From: Paenibacillus sp. FSL H7-0357
GTDB lineage: Bacteria > Bacillota > Bacilli > Paenibacillales > Paenibacillaceae
DNA length: 64,000 nt
Reading direction: 5' to 3'
NCBI RefSeq assembly: GCF_000758525.1
Contig: NZ_CP009241.1
Coordinates: 3,596,001 to 3,660,000, forward strand
The position numbers and the translations under genes are program-made. Shown one piece after another: positions 9,011 through 17,713 of this stretch. Position 1 is the stretch's first letter, and each line of letters begins with the position of its first letter. The notes under the pieces were generated by a model. That model ran no database searches. It saw nothing but the letters and a program-made list of their open reading frames with translations, and was not told the DNA's origin.

Positions 9011-9177
9011 CAGCACAAATGAAATGCAAAAGGATGCATATTTGCACCTTTACGGGGAAAATAACAGAACCGCAGAGGGGTTAATTTTTGCGGCGACTGC
9101 AGTTTATATAGACTATTCAGAGAGCATGTATGTTCAATTATGTTGAAGTATACAGCCTACAGATGGGGTGATTGCGT

Positions 9178-10416
9178 TTGAGTCATAGAGTGGTAATTAC
9201 CGGTATGGGCGTGATGACGTCACTGGGTAAAGATTTGGATACGTTCTGGGATAGCCTCATGAGCGGGAAATCCGGTGTTTCCAAGGTTGAAGCCTTTGAT
9301 GTCAGTGAATACACTACGCAAATAGCAGCTTCGGTTAAAGACTTTGATGCGGAAGAACGTTTTGGCCGCAAGGAAGCCCGCAAGATGGACCGTTTCGTTC
9401 AGTTCGCGGTAGCAGCCGGAGAAGATGCGCTGAAGGACAGCGGACTTAAGATTGGTGAAGATATTGATGCGGAGAGAATTGGTGTGTCCGTCGGATCAGG
9501 TATCGGAGGTCTGGGTACTTGGGAAGACAATCATAATCTCCTGCTCGAAAAGGGACCGAAACGGGTCAGCCCGTTCTTTATTCCCATGATGATTGCCAAT
9601 ATGGGCTCCGGCCAGCTGTCGATCAATCTTGGTGCAAAAGGTCCTAATACAACAACTGTGACAGCCTGTGCAACAGGAAGCCACTCCATAGGGGAATCCT
9701 TCCGCCTGATCCAGCGCGGTGACGCGGATGCGATGATCTGCGGCGGTTCCGAAGCTACTATCCGCCCGACAGGGATGGCAGGATTCTGTGCCATGCGGGC
9801 GATGTCCACCCGCAACGACGAGCCGGAGAAGGCCAGTCGTCCATTTGACAGCGGCCGTGACGGTTTTGTAATGGGTGAGGGTGCCGGGATTCTGATTCTG
9901 GAATCGCTGGAGCATGCCGAGAAACGCGGGGCGAAGATCTATGCCGAAGTGATCGGCTACGGTCTGAGTGCGGATGCCCATCATATGACGGAACCGGATC
10001 CTGACGGCGCAGCACGCTGTATGAAGATGGCGATCCGAGATGCCGGTATCGCACCGGAAGAGATTGATTACATCAATGCGCATGGCACTTCCACGCCAGT
10101 AGGCGACAGATCGGAAACGGCTGCCGTGAAGAAGGCGCTTGGAGATCATGCTTACAAGGTTGCAATCAGCTCCACGAAATCAATGACAGGCCATTTGCTT
10201 GGTGCTGCCGGCGGTGTGGAAGCGATCATTTGTGGTCTTTCCCTGCAAAATAACATCATTGCGCCAACCATCAATTTGGACAATCCTGATCCGGAATGTG
10301 ATCTGGACTATGTTCCGAATGAACCGCGCAAAGCAGATCTGAATATTGTTATGTCGAATTCGTTCGGATTCGGAGGACATAACGCAACCGTAATTCTCAA
10401 AAAATATAATCAGTAA
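9178..10416 (+). CDS. fabF: Beta-ketoacyl-ACP synthase II
   Basis: This 412-residue elongating condensing enzyme has its catalytic Cys164 in TACATGSHS and the two active-site histidines in NAHGTST and [15 protein letters not shown] 9178 fits the GGGGTGA site better than the TTG two codons earlier. A gap of more than 200 bp separates it from acpP, so it may have its own promoter. Only 12 bp separate it from rnc. Its length and N-terminus agree with B. subtilis FabF. Confidence 0.94.
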   Translation: MSHRVVITGMGVMTSLGKDLDTFWDSLMSGKSGVSKVEAFDVSEYTTQIAASVKDFDAEERFGRKEARKMDRFVQFAVAAGEDALKDSGLKIGEDIDAERIGVSVGSGIGGLGTWEDNHNLLLEKGPKRVSPFFIPMMIANMGSGQLSINLGAKGPNTTTVTACATGSHSIGESFRLIQRGDADAMICGGSEATIRPTGMAGFCAMRAMSTRNDEPEKASRPFDSGRDGFVMGEGAGILILESLEHAEKRGAKIYAEVIGYGLSADAHHMTEPDPDGAARCMKMAIRDAGIAPEEIDYINAHGTSTPVGDRSETAAVKKALGDHAYKVAISSTKSMTGHLLGAAGGVEAIICGLSLQNNIIAPTINLDNPDPECDLDYVPNEPRKADLNIVMSNSFGFGGHNATVILKKYNQ

Positions 10417-10428
10417 GGGGACAGTGCA

Positions 10429-11133
10429 GTGAAAGGAGACCTGAAGCAGTTACAAAGTCAACTTCAAATCCAATTTCACGATGCTGTACTTCTGAAGCAG
10501 GCCTTTACCCATGCCTCTTATGTGAATGAACACCGTTTCAATCAGCATCAGGACAATGAGCGTCTGGAGTTTCTCGGAGACGCGGTTCTGGAGCTTACGG
10601 TTTCTGAATATTTGTACAAGTTGCTGCCGGACAGACCGGAGGGTGAATTGACTAAGCTGCGGGCCGCTATTGTATGCGAGCCTTCACTGGTCAAGTTCGC
10701 TGAGAGCTTGGGTTTCGGCAAATATGTATTGCTGGGCAAAGGGGAAGAACTTACGGGCGGACGTACTCGCCCGGCCTTGCTGGCCGATGTGTTCGAATCC
10801 TTCGTGGGAGCGCTTTATCTCGACCAAGGGCTGGAAACGGCACGGCGGTTTCTTGATCATCATGTATTTCCGCTGGTGGAGACGGACGGCAAGCTGCAAA
10901 TGCAGATGAGCGATTTCAAGACGGAGCTTCAGGAGCTGATACAGCATCACGGATTGGGTACGCTGGAATATCGGATTATTGAAGAACGGGGACCGGCGCA
11001 TGAGCGCGAATTCGTCTCTGAAGTGTATATGTCCAGCCAGTCTCTCGGCAAGGGCAGCGGCCGTTCCAAGAAGGAAGCGGAACAACAGGCTGCAGCTGCA
11101 GCGCTTTTGCGTCTGAAGGAAGACGGCGCCTGA
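10429..11133 (+). CDS. rnc: Ribonuclease III
   Basis: This 234-residue double-strand-specific endoribonuclease processes rRNA precursors and structured RNAs. The RNase III signature [11 protein letters not shown] is at residues 43-53, the second acidic site is [16 protein letters not shown], and a C-terminal dsRNA-binding domain (about 160-230) ends [20 protein letters not shown]. The start is GTG. In most Bacillales smc and ftsY follow directly; here about 13 kb of anaerobic genes intervene. Confidence 0.96.
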   Translation: MKGDLKQLQSQLQIQFHDAVLLKQAFTHASYVNEHRFNQHQDNERLEFLGDAVLELTVSEYLYKLLPDRPEGELTKLRAAIVCEPSLVKFAESLGFGKYVLLGKGEELTGGRTRPALLADVFESFVGALYLDQGLETARRFLDHHVFPLVETDGKLQMQMSDFKTELQELIQHHGLGTLEYRIIEERGPAHEREFVSEVYMSSQSLGKGSGRSKKEAEQQAAAAALLRLKEDGA

Positions 11134-11163
11134 GTGATGTGGAACTTAGATAAGGTAGCTAGC

Positions 11164-11227
11164 AAAGAGCGGTAAAGGTCTGAATCCGGCAGGAAAAGCG
11201 GAATTTAGACCTTTGCTGCTCTTTTTT
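11164..11227 (+). terminator. Strong terminator after rnc
   Basis: A long stem pairs AAAGAGCGGTAAAGGTCT (11164-11181) with AGACCTTTGCTGCTCTTT (11207-11224) and is followed by T. It closes the fatty-acid/rnc unit, so the genes beyond are a separate transcript. Confidence 0.85.
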
Positions 11228-11328
11228 AAATATCATTAGATTGAACAAGCTTTTTAGGAATTTATGGATATCGTGTAAGAAGTGGATGAATTCACGTTGA
11301 AACGAAAGGATTTGCCCTTTTTTGTGGT

Positions 11329-11351
11329 TTGACAATCTTTATTGGGTAGGT
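11329..11351 (+). promoter_or_regulatory. Possible promoter of the DUF2294 gene
   Basis: A perfect TTGACA (11329-11334) is followed 17 nt later by a weak TTAACA -10. It lies about 60 bp before the DUF2294 start. The rest of the 11228-11411 gap is AT-rich with no other visible signal. Confidence 0.4.
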
Positions 11352-11411
11352 TTAACATGTAATTAATTAAATAAATTACCATAATAGGGATGTTAAGGCT
11401 GGGATGTAGTG

Positions 11412-11762
11412 ATGTCTGAGACTGTATTTGAATGCCAGGAGAAGATGCGAAGACTTGCAGTTAAGATTGTGAAGCATTATCGCGGCAAAGGTCCGGAGAA
11501 TGTAAAGGTTAGGATGGAGTATGAGTCCTTAATCATTATAGAGATTCGTGGAATTCTCTCCAGTTTATCTGAAATTTTGCTCAGCGAAGGTGCGGTACAT
11601 TTAGTTACAGAATACTGGAAAGTGCTGAAGCCTTATTTGGAGAGAGAGTTTATGGCAGAGATCGTAGAAACGCTTGGCAGCCCCTTTACATATACATGGA
11701 AGATCGAAGACCCGAATCCAGGGGATAGGGCAATTATTATTCAATTGAATAAATCGGTTTGA
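11412..11762 (+). CDS. DUF2294 (MpsC-like) domain protein
   Basis: This is a 116-residue soluble protein. Its pattern fits DUF2294, also called the MpsC domain: MRRLAVKIVKHYRGKGPENVKVR at the front, then LSSLSEILLSEGAVHLV and EIVETLGSPFTYTWKIEDPN. In staphylococci mpsC lies beside the MpsAB sodium/bicarbonate system, but no MpsA or MpsB is visible here. The stand-alone protein has no settled function. It sits between terminators just before fdhF, so it is a separate unit and the link to formate metabolism is only positional. Start ATG 11412 is chosen over the adjacent GTG 11409. Confidence 0.7.
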   Translation: MSETVFECQEKMRRLAVKIVKHYRGKGPENVKVRMEYESLIIIEIRGILSSLSEILLSEGAVHLVTEYWKVLKPYLEREFMAEIVETLGSPFTYTWKIEDPNPGDRAIIIQLNKSV

Positions 11763-11796
11763 TTAGAGAGAATGGACTTTTGCTCCTTAGCTTTTT

Positions 11797-11850
11797 AATA
11801 AGCCAGTACATTGTGTATTTCTGATTATACCTTGTATTGGCTTATTTTTG
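11797..11850 (+). terminator. Terminator between the DUF2294 gene and fdhF
   Basis: AATAAGCCAGTACA (11797-11810) pairs with TGTATTGGCTTATT (11833-11846), with one mismatch, and is followed by TTTTG. It isolates the formate/hydrogenase operon from the upstream gene. Confidence 0.75.
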
Positions 11851-11853
11851 TAT

Positions 11854-11862
11854 TGCTATAAT
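11854..11862 (+). promoter_or_regulatory. Extended -10 promoter of the fdhF operon
   Basis: TGCTATAAT (11854-11862) is a perfect extended -10, 34 nt before the fdhF ATG. The -35 candidate TTGTAT (11832-11837) is 19 nt away. No clear FNR box (TTGTGA-N4-TCACAA) was seen close by; the nearest match is the half-site AAAATCACAAGG at 11869-11880. Confidence 0.5.
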
Positions 11863-11895
11863 TGTGCAAAAAATCACAAGGAGTGGTGAGGAACT

Positions 11896-14040
11896 ATGGA
11901 GAATAAAGTGCTGACTGTATGTCCGTATTGCGGAAGTGGTTGTCAGATGAATTTACTTGTTGAGGAGGGGAAAATCGTAGGCGCTGAACCAGCGGATGGA
12001 AGAACGAATGAAGGGAATCTATGCCTTAAGGGTCATTATGGATGGGATTTTCTGAATGATCCGCAGATTCTTACCGCCCGTATCCGCAAGCCGATGATTC
12101 GTAAAGCAGGGACACTGGCAGAGGTATCCTGGGAAGAAGCCATTCAGTATACAGCCGAAAAACTAACAGCAATCAAGGAAAAGTATGGACCGGATGCAAT
12201 CATGGGAACCGGTTCAGCCCGTGGCCCGGGAAATGAAGCCAATTATGTCATGCAAAAATTTATGCGCGCTGTTATCGGAACCAATAATGTTGACCATTGC
12301 GCTAGGGTATGTCACGGGCCGTCCGTAGCTGGGCTTACCTATTCGCTAGGGGATGGCGCAATGTCCAATTCAATTCCTGAAATTGAGGACACGGATTTGT
12401 TGTTTATTTTTGGATACAATGCAGCGGTTACCCATCCCATTGTGGCGAGAAGAATTGTTAGTGCGAAGCAGAAGGGCGCCACCATCATCGTAACCGATCC
12501 CCGCAAGACGGAGTCGGCCCGCATTGCAGATACTTGGCTGCCCCTTAAAGGCGGCACGAACATGGCGCTTGTCAATGCCTTTGGTCATGTGCTAATTGCT
12601 GAGGAGTTATACGACAAGCAGTATGTTGAGAAATATGTGGAAGGTTTTGCGGAATATAAAGCCAGTGTGCAGAAATATACACCTGAATATGCGGAGAGCA
12701 TTACAGGTGTGCAAGCGGCGGAGATCCGCAAAGTAATGAGGCAATATGCGAGTGCGAACAAGGCGATGATCCTGTACGGTATGGGGGTATGTCAATTTGC
12801 CCAAGCCGTGGACGTTGTAAAGGGTCTGGCCTCACTGGCGCTTCTGACCGGTAACTTTGGCAGACCTGGCGTCGGGATTGGTCCGGTCCGCGGCCAAAAT
12901 AATGTACAGGGTTCCTGCGATATGGGGGCATTGCCAAATGTCTATCCGGGATACCAGTCTGTTACGGATGACAAGATCCGTAAAAAATTTGAAAAGGCCT
13001 GGGGAGTGGCTTTGCCTCGCAAAATCGGGTATCGGATTACCGAAATTCCTCATCTCGTTCTAAAGGAAGACAAGGTGAAGGCCTATTATATTTTTGGCGA
13101 AGATCCGGTGCAGAGCGATCCGAATGCCTCAGAAGTGAGAGAGACGCTGGATAAATTAGAATTTGTAATAGTCCAGGACATCTTCATGAACAAGACGGCC
13201 CTGCATGCCGATGTGATTTTGCCGGCCACCTCCTGGGGTGAGCATGACGGGGTCTACTCCTCAGCTGACCGTGGGTTCCAGCGGATCAGAAAGGCCATCG
13301 AGCCTCCCGGTGAAGTAAAGCCCGATTGGCAAATTATCAGCGAGCTTGCCACGGCGATGGGCTACCCGATGTCCTACCGGAACACGGAAGAAATATGGGA
13401 TGAAATGAGGGGGCTCTCCCCGTCGTTTGCCGGAGCCAGTTATCGGAAGATGGAAGAACAGGGCAGTGTTCAATGGCCTTGTCCGTCAGAAGATCATCCG
13501 GGCACACCGTATTTATATGAAGGGAACCGGTTTACCACTTCCAGCGGCAAAGGACAGCTGTTTGCCTGTGAATGGAGGGCACCGCTGGAGCAGCCGGATC
13601 AGGAATATCCGTTGTCCTTGTCCACAGTGCGTGAGGTAGGGCATTATTCGGTTCGGACGATGACCGGCAACTGCCGTGCCCTCAGTCAACTGTCGGATGA
13701 GCCTGGTTTCATCCAGATGAGCCCGGCGGACGGATCAAGCTTAGGGATTGAAGACGGCCAGCTTGTACATGTTGTATCCCGCCGAGGCAGAGTGTTAGCC
13801 CGGGCACAGATCAGCAACCGTGTCAAAACCGGAGCCACCTATATGACCTACCATTTCTGGATTGGGGCCTGCAATGAGCTGACGGGTGATTATCTGGACC
13901 CGGTCTCCAAAACTCCGGAATACAAGTATTGTGCGATCCGCATCGAGAAAATTGCAGATCAGCTGCGCGCGGAACAACAGGTTCAGCAGGAATATGAGGC
14001 GCTCAGAGCGCAGATGCATGTGGAGGCGAGACCGGTATGA
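11896..14040 (+). CDS. fdhF: Formate dehydrogenase H-type catalytic subunit (cysteine form)
   Basis: This 714-residue Mo/W-bisMGD enzyme interconverts formate and CO2. It is the same length as E. coli FDH-H and can be followed along it almost end to end. One [4Fe-4S] cluster is bound by CPYCGSGC (9-16) and Cys43. The metal ligand that is selenocysteine in E. coli is Cys139 in NVDHCARVCHGPSV, followed by the catalytic His140; the codon is TGC, so no Sec machinery is needed. Further motifs are GMGVCQF, VRGQNNVQG and MTGNCRALS. There is no NAD/FMN domain and no signal peptide, so it should be a cytoplasmic subunit handing electrons to the HycB-like partner, whose start overlaps its stop (ATGA). 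Confidence 0.95.
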   Translation: MENKVLTVCPYCGSGCQMNLLVEEGKIVGAEPADGRTNEGNLCLKGHYGWDFLNDPQILTARIRKPMIRKAGTLAEVSWEEAIQYTAEKLTAIKEKYGPDAIMGTGSARGPGNEANYVMQKFMRAVIGTNNVDHCARVCHGPSVAGLTYSLGDGAMSNSIPEIEDTDLLFIFGYNAAVTHPIVARRIVSAKQKGATIIVTDPRKTESARIADTWLPLKGGTNMALVNAFGHVLIAEELYDKQYVEKYVEGFAEYKASVQKYTPEYAESITGVQAAEIRKVMRQYASANKAMILYGMGVCQFAQAVDVVKGLASLALLTGNFGRPGVGIGPVRGQNNVQGSCDMGALPNVYPGYQSVTDDKIRKKFEKAWGVALPRKIGYRITEIPHLVLKEDKVKAYYIFGEDPVQSDPNASEVRETLDKLEFVIVQDIFMNKTALHADVILPATSWGEHDGVYSSADRGFQRIRKAIEPPGEVKPDWQIISELATAMGYPMSYRNTEEIWDEMRGLSPSFAGASYRKMEEQGSVQWPCPSEDHPGTPYLYEGNRFTTSSGKGQLFACEWRAPLEQPDQEYPLSLSTVREVGHYSVRTMTGNCRALSQLSDEPGFIQMSPADGSSLGIEDGQLVHVVSRRGRVLARAQISNRVKTGATYMTYHFWIGACNELTGDYLDPVSKTPEYKYCAIRIEKIADQLRAEQQVQQEYEALRAQMHVEARPV

Positions 14041-14627
14041 ATAATGTACAGCCGAATCCGTTTGTCATTGCCGAAGCGGGCAAATGCATAGGCTGCAAGG
14101 CGTGTGAACTGGCATGTTTCGCAGTTCATAACGATCACAATGGGGTTGGGGCGGCGGCGGGTACTGTTACGGTACCGGTTATTCCCCGCCTGCATGTCAT
14201 TCGAACAGAGAGCTTCACACTGCCGGTACAATGCCGCCAGTGCGAGAATGCGCCTTGTGCGGAAGCCTGTCCGGTTCAGGCGATCCGGCAGGAGGAGGGG
14301 ACGATAGTTATTCATGAAGAGAGCTGCATAGGCTGCAAAGGCTGTGCCATGGCCTGTCCGTTTGGTGCCGTCAGTCTGTATAAAGCATACAGCAACGGCA
14401 GGGTAGTCCCTCAGATTCAACTGAAGGAGCGGCAGCATAGCGCGATGGTACGTAGCGCCAAAGTGATCGCCTATAAATGTGATTTATGCCGGACCAGGGA
14501 CCATAAGGACGGAGCTATGGGAAACGTTCCGGCTTGTGTAGAGGTCTGTCCGGTAGAGGCACTGTCACTGGTTCATCCGGATACCAGTGTAGCCAGGTCA
14601 CGGACAGCAGCAGCTATGCGACTGTAA
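14037..14627 (+). CDS. HycB/HydN-like four-cluster ferredoxin subunit (first copy)
   Basis: This is a 196-residue electron-transfer protein. Cysteine sets CIGCKACELAC (17-27), CRQCENAPCAEACP, CIGCKGCAMACP and a last set starting CDLC and ending CVEVCP predict four [4Fe-4S] clusters, as in HycB, HydN and the small subunits of HDCR. ATGA overlap with fdhF implies coupled translation and a bound complex. A basic C-terminal tail (about 178-196, HPDTSVARSRTAAAMRL) follows the last cluster. Its likely job is to carry electrons between the formate dehydrogenase and the hydrogenase encoded next. Confidence 0.9.
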   Translation: MNNVQPNPFVIAEAGKCIGCKACELACFAVHNDHNGVGAAAGTVTVPVIPRLHVIRTESFTLPVQCRQCENAPCAEACPVQAIRQEEGTIVIHEESCIGCKGCAMACPFGAVSLYKAYSNGRVVPQIQLKERQHSAMVRSAKVIAYKCDLCRTRDHKDGAMGNVPACVEVCPVEALSLVHPDTSVARSRTAAAMRL

Positions 14628-14659
14628 TACCACTTCAATTCAGAAAAGAAGGTTGCACT

Positions 14660-16057
14660 ATGTCGTATAAGGATCCAATCATTCATATTGACGAACAATT
14701 ATGTACCGGCTGCAGACGTTGCGCGGCTGTATGTCCTGTGGATGCCATTATCGGCGAACCGGGCCACCCGCAGACTATTGATGCTCATCGCTGCGTCGTT
14801 TGTGGACAGTGTGTGCAGATTTGTACCGCTTATGCTGCGGACAACGAGTCGACGACAGCCTCACGAGCGGTAAAGTTACAGGAAAGAGGGCAGCTCCCCA
14901 ATGTGCGTGAGCCTTTGTTCGCTGCTTATTCGTCAGGGGATATCCAGAAGGTAAAAGCTGTTCTGGCTGATCCGAAACGGTTCAAGGTGGTGCAGTGCGC
15001 TCCTGCGATCCGAGTATCTCTGGCGGAGGAGTTTGGGCTGCCCTTCGGCACTTTAACCCCGGGGAAAATGGCGGCGGCGCTGAGACGGCTGAAGTTTGAC
15101 CGGATTTATGATACGAATTTTGCTGCGGACGTGACGATTATGGAAGAGGGCTCAGAGCTGATTGGCAGAGTGATGTCAGGAGAGCGGCTGCCAATGTTCA
15201 CCTCCTGCTGTCCGGCCTGGGTGAAGCATGCGGAGACGGCAGCACCGGAGCTGCTGGAGCATTTGTCCAGCTGCAAGTCCCCGATGCAAATGGGTGGAGC
15301 CTTGTTCAAGACCTACGGAGCGGAGCTGGATGGAATTGCACCTTCGGATATTTTCAGCGTCGCGGTTATGCCCTGTACCTGTAAAAAATTTGAATGCAGC
15401 AGAGAAGAAATGAGTGTGGATGGTTGCCGTGAAGTGGATCTCGTTATTACTACAAGGGAACTGGCCAGCTTAATCAAGGATCAAGGCATCGATTTCATTC
15501 ATCTTCCCGACGAGCCGTTTGATTCACCGCTGGGCAAATACTCTGGAGCGGGCTCGATCTTCGGCGTCACAGGCGGTGTGATGGAAGCTGCGATACGAAC
15601 AGGGTATGAACTGATCACCCATGAGCAGATTCCCAATCTGCAATTGGATTTTGTCAGGGGAGAGGAAGGCATCCGGACGGCAGAAGTTCAGATTGGCGAT
15701 TTGGAGCTCAAAGTGGCAGTAGTTGCAGGACTGAAATATGTGGATGCTGTTTTGGCAAAAGTTGCAGAGGGCACCTGCCCGTATCATTTCATTGAAGTGA
15801 TGGCTTGTCCCGAAGGCTGTGTCAGCGGCGGCGGACAGCCCAAGCTCCTGTTGGAAACGCAGCGGAAAATTGCTTATCAGGCCAGAAAGAGCGCTGTCTA
15901 CCGCCACGACTCTCATCAGAAGGTCCGCAAATCCCATGAGAATCCAGATATTATCAAATTATATAAGGACTTCTTAGGTGAACCGTTAGGCCATACTTCA
16001 CATCATTTGCTGCATACCAAATTTGTTGACAGAAGTCTTAAGGAGGAGATGTCATGA
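14660..16057 (+). CDS. [FeFe]-hydrogenase catalytic subunit (HDCR HydA2-like)
   Basis: This is a 465-residue soluble enzyme. Two ferredoxin-type [4Fe-4S] clusters come first: CTGCRRCAAVCP (15-26) and CVVCGQCVQIC (45-55). The H-cluster domain follows, with all three signatures: TSCCPAW (181-187, proton-relay Cys183), MPCTCKKFE (237-245) and MACPEGCVSGGGQP (381-394). Complete motifs rule out a sensory or Nar1-like relative. It lacks NADH/flavin subunits, so it should exchange electrons only with the flanking ferredoxin subunits, like the formate-linked (group A4) enzymes. Start ATG 14660 follows AAAAGAAGG; the in-frame opening from 14534 lies in the previous gene. MPCTCKK has an extra cysteine at 241. 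Confidence 0.93.
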   Translation: MSYKDPIIHIDEQLCTGCRRCAAVCPVDAIIGEPGHPQTIDAHRCVVCGQCVQICTAYAADNESTTASRAVKLQERGQLPNVREPLFAAYSSGDIQKVKAVLADPKRFKVVQCAPAIRVSLAEEFGLPFGTLTPGKMAAALRRLKFDRIYDTNFAADVTIMEEGSELIGRVMSGERLPMFTSCCPAWVKHAETAAPELLEHLSSCKSPMQMGGALFKTYGAELDGIAPSDIFSVAVMPCTCKKFECSREEMSVDGCREVDLVITTRELASLIKDQGIDFIHLPDEPFDSPLGKYSGAGSIFGVTGGVMEAAIRTGYELITHEQIPNLQLDFVRGEEGIRTAEVQIGDLELKVAVVAGLKYVDAVLAKVAEGTCPYHFIEVMACPEGCVSGGGQPKLLLETQRKIAYQARKSAVYRHDSHQKVRKSHENPDIIKLYKDFLGEPLGHTSHHLLHTKFVDRSLKEEMS

Positions 16058-16638
16058 ACCGGTTTGTCATTGCCGATCCCGATAAATGTATTGGTTGTCA
16101 TACTTGTGAAGTGGCCTGCGTAGTTGCACATGCCGGGAATAATATGTTCGTTCAGGAAGAGAGCGGGGCTGACTTCTATCCACGGTTGACAGTCGTCGAG
16201 ACCGATGAAGTTACCGCACCGGTGCAGTGCAGACATTGCGAGGATGCTCCTTGTGCCAATGTGTGCCCGAATGGCTCCATTACGAGCAAAGACAATAGCA
16301 TTTTCATCAATCAGGATAGCTGCATTGGTTGCAAGACCTGTATGCTGGTATGTCCTTATGGGGCGATTACAATGGTTCCGGCACATAAAGGTGGCCAAAA
16401 GCAACTTCAATCCGGGCTTCGTTCCAATACATCGGGTGCATGGAGCCGCAAGGAGAGAATTGTGGCGAACAAATGTGATTTGTGTGAAGACAGCGGCAAG
16501 GGCCCGGAATGTGTACGGGTATGCCCCACAAACGCTCTCCAATTCATCGTTCCAAGCCAGATTGAGGATTCCATTTCCCGGAAAAGACTGGCCAGTGCGC
16601 AGTCATTACAGCAGTTTAGCGGTTTTTCGCGCCTCTAA
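16054..16638 (+). CDS. HycB/HydN-like four-cluster ferredoxin subunit (second copy)
   Basis: This 194-residue relative of the protein at 14037 starts MNRFVIADPDKCIGCHTCEVAC. It has four cysteine sets: CIGCHTCEVAC, CRHCEDAPCANVCP, CIGCKTCMLVCP and CDLCEDSGKGPECVRVCP. ATGA overlap with the hydrogenase gene implies coupled synthesis. Two such small subunits beside one FDH and one hydrogenase is the HDCR stoichiometry. The tail (about 170-194, SRKRLASAQSLQQFSGFSRL) is basic and could form a helix; in HDCR, tails of the matching subunits build filaments, but that is only an analogy here. Confidence 0.9.
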   Translation: MNRFVIADPDKCIGCHTCEVACVVAHAGNNMFVQEESGADFYPRLTVVETDEVTAPVQCRHCEDAPCANVCPNGSITSKDNSIFINQDSCIGCKTCMLVCPYGAITMVPAHKGGQKQLQSGLRSNTSGAWSRKERIVANKCDLCEDSGKGPECVRVCPTNALQFIVPSQIEDSISRKRLASAQSLQQFSGFSRL

Positions 16639-16665
16639 TTCAGTCACTATAACGCAGAAAGCAAG

Positions 16666-17706
16666 GTGGAGCGTTTGTCCGATATCTTGGTCGATCACTT
16701 TGGTCGTTTACATAATTATGTGCGTATCTCCGTTACTGAGCGCTGCAACTTGGGCTGTCAGTATTGCAATCCGGGCAGAGTAGAAAAGGCTGTGGAGGGT
16801 AACCCGCTTACCTTTGACGAAATTGAACGGATCGTAAGGGTACTCGCTGAGATGGGGGTAACCAAGGTGCGACTTACCGGAGGAGAACCGTTGATGCGTC
16901 CGAACCTGGAAGAACTGGTGGCCAGGTTAAGGGCCATCTCCGGGATTGAACGTGTCGGTCTGACCACGAATGGACTGCTGCTCGCCCCCAAAGTGCAGAA
17001 GCTGCGTGATGCCGGGCTTACAGATCTCAACGTCAGCCTGGATTCTCTAATTCCAGAACGCTATTCCAGAATCACTGGGGGCGGCGATGTCAGCAAGGTG
17101 TTGCATGCTTTAGCAGCTGGTTTTAAGGCTGGCTTCGAGGTACTGAAGCTGAATATGGTCTTGATGAAAGGTGTAAACGATGATGAAATTGAATCCTTTC
17201 TGCAGCTGACTCAGAAATATCCGCTGCACGTCCGCTTTATTGAATATATGCCCATGGGTCATGATATCAACGGATGGGAAGCGGGATATATGCCTTTGGA
17301 TGGAATACTGGAGCGGTGTGCCAAGGCTGGTTTTAGTCTTGAAGCAGATCCGGACCCGGGTAGGACAACTGATGAGCCGACTAGGAAAGCAGCAGATTCC
17401 GGCCCGGCCCGTTATTTTCGCATCCAAGGTGCGGCAGGGCAATTTGGCTTGATTCATCCGGTCAGCCAGCATTTCTGTAATTCATGTAACCGGCTGCGTA
17501 TTACAGCAAACGGTCACGTTAAGCCGTGCCTCTTCTGGAACGAAGAGCTGTATATCCGGCCTTACATCGCTCAATCAGAGCTGCTGAAGCAATTGTTTCT
17601 GCGCGCCCTGGAAGCCAAACCTGGCCAGCATATAATGATGGACCAACCGGGCACCAAGCCACCCTTGAAGGCCACAATGCGTCTGATGTCGCAAATTGGG
17701 GGGTGA
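16666..17706 (+). CDS. moaA: GTP 3',8-cyclase MoaA (radical SAM)
   Basis: This 346-residue enzyme performs the first step of molybdopterin synthesis. The radical-SAM cluster motif is CNLGCQYC (Cys27, 31, 34). The second cluster uses cysteines in HFCNSCNRLRI and VKPCLF, and the C-terminus ends in the conserved Gly-Gly (MSQIGG), which MoaA needs for activity. So this is a true MoaA rather than a loose homologue. Its place in the operon fits the cofactor need of the formate dehydrogenase. The start is GTG 16666; TTG 16675 is an alternative. It ends 7 nt before the next start. Confidence 0.88.
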   Translation: MERLSDILVDHFGRLHNYVRISVTERCNLGCQYCNPGRVEKAVEGNPLTFDEIERIVRVLAEMGVTKVRLTGGEPLMRPNLEELVARLRAISGIERVGLTTNGLLLAPKVQKLRDAGLTDLNVSLDSLIPERYSRITGGGDVSKVLHALAAGFKAGFEVLKLNMVLMKGVNDDEIESFLQLTQKYPLHVRFIEYMPMGHDINGWEAGYMPLDGILERCAKAGFSLEADPDPGRTTDEPTRKAADSGPARYFRIQGAAGQFGLIHPVSQHFCNSCNRLRITANGHVKPCLFWNEELYIRPYIAQSELLKQLFLRALEAKPGQHIMMDQPGTKPPLKATMRLMSQIGG

Positions 17707-17713
17707 AAAACAA

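Noticed and set aside
12310..12318. Selenocysteine codon in fdhF
   Set aside because: The position that is Sec in E. coli FDH-H is a TGC cysteine codon, and no in-frame TGA or SECIS-like hairpin is needed.
14660..16057. Nar1-like or sensory relative of [FeFe]-hydrogenase
   Set aside because: All three H-cluster motifs and the proton-relay cysteine are intact, and the three maturases are encoded in the same module.
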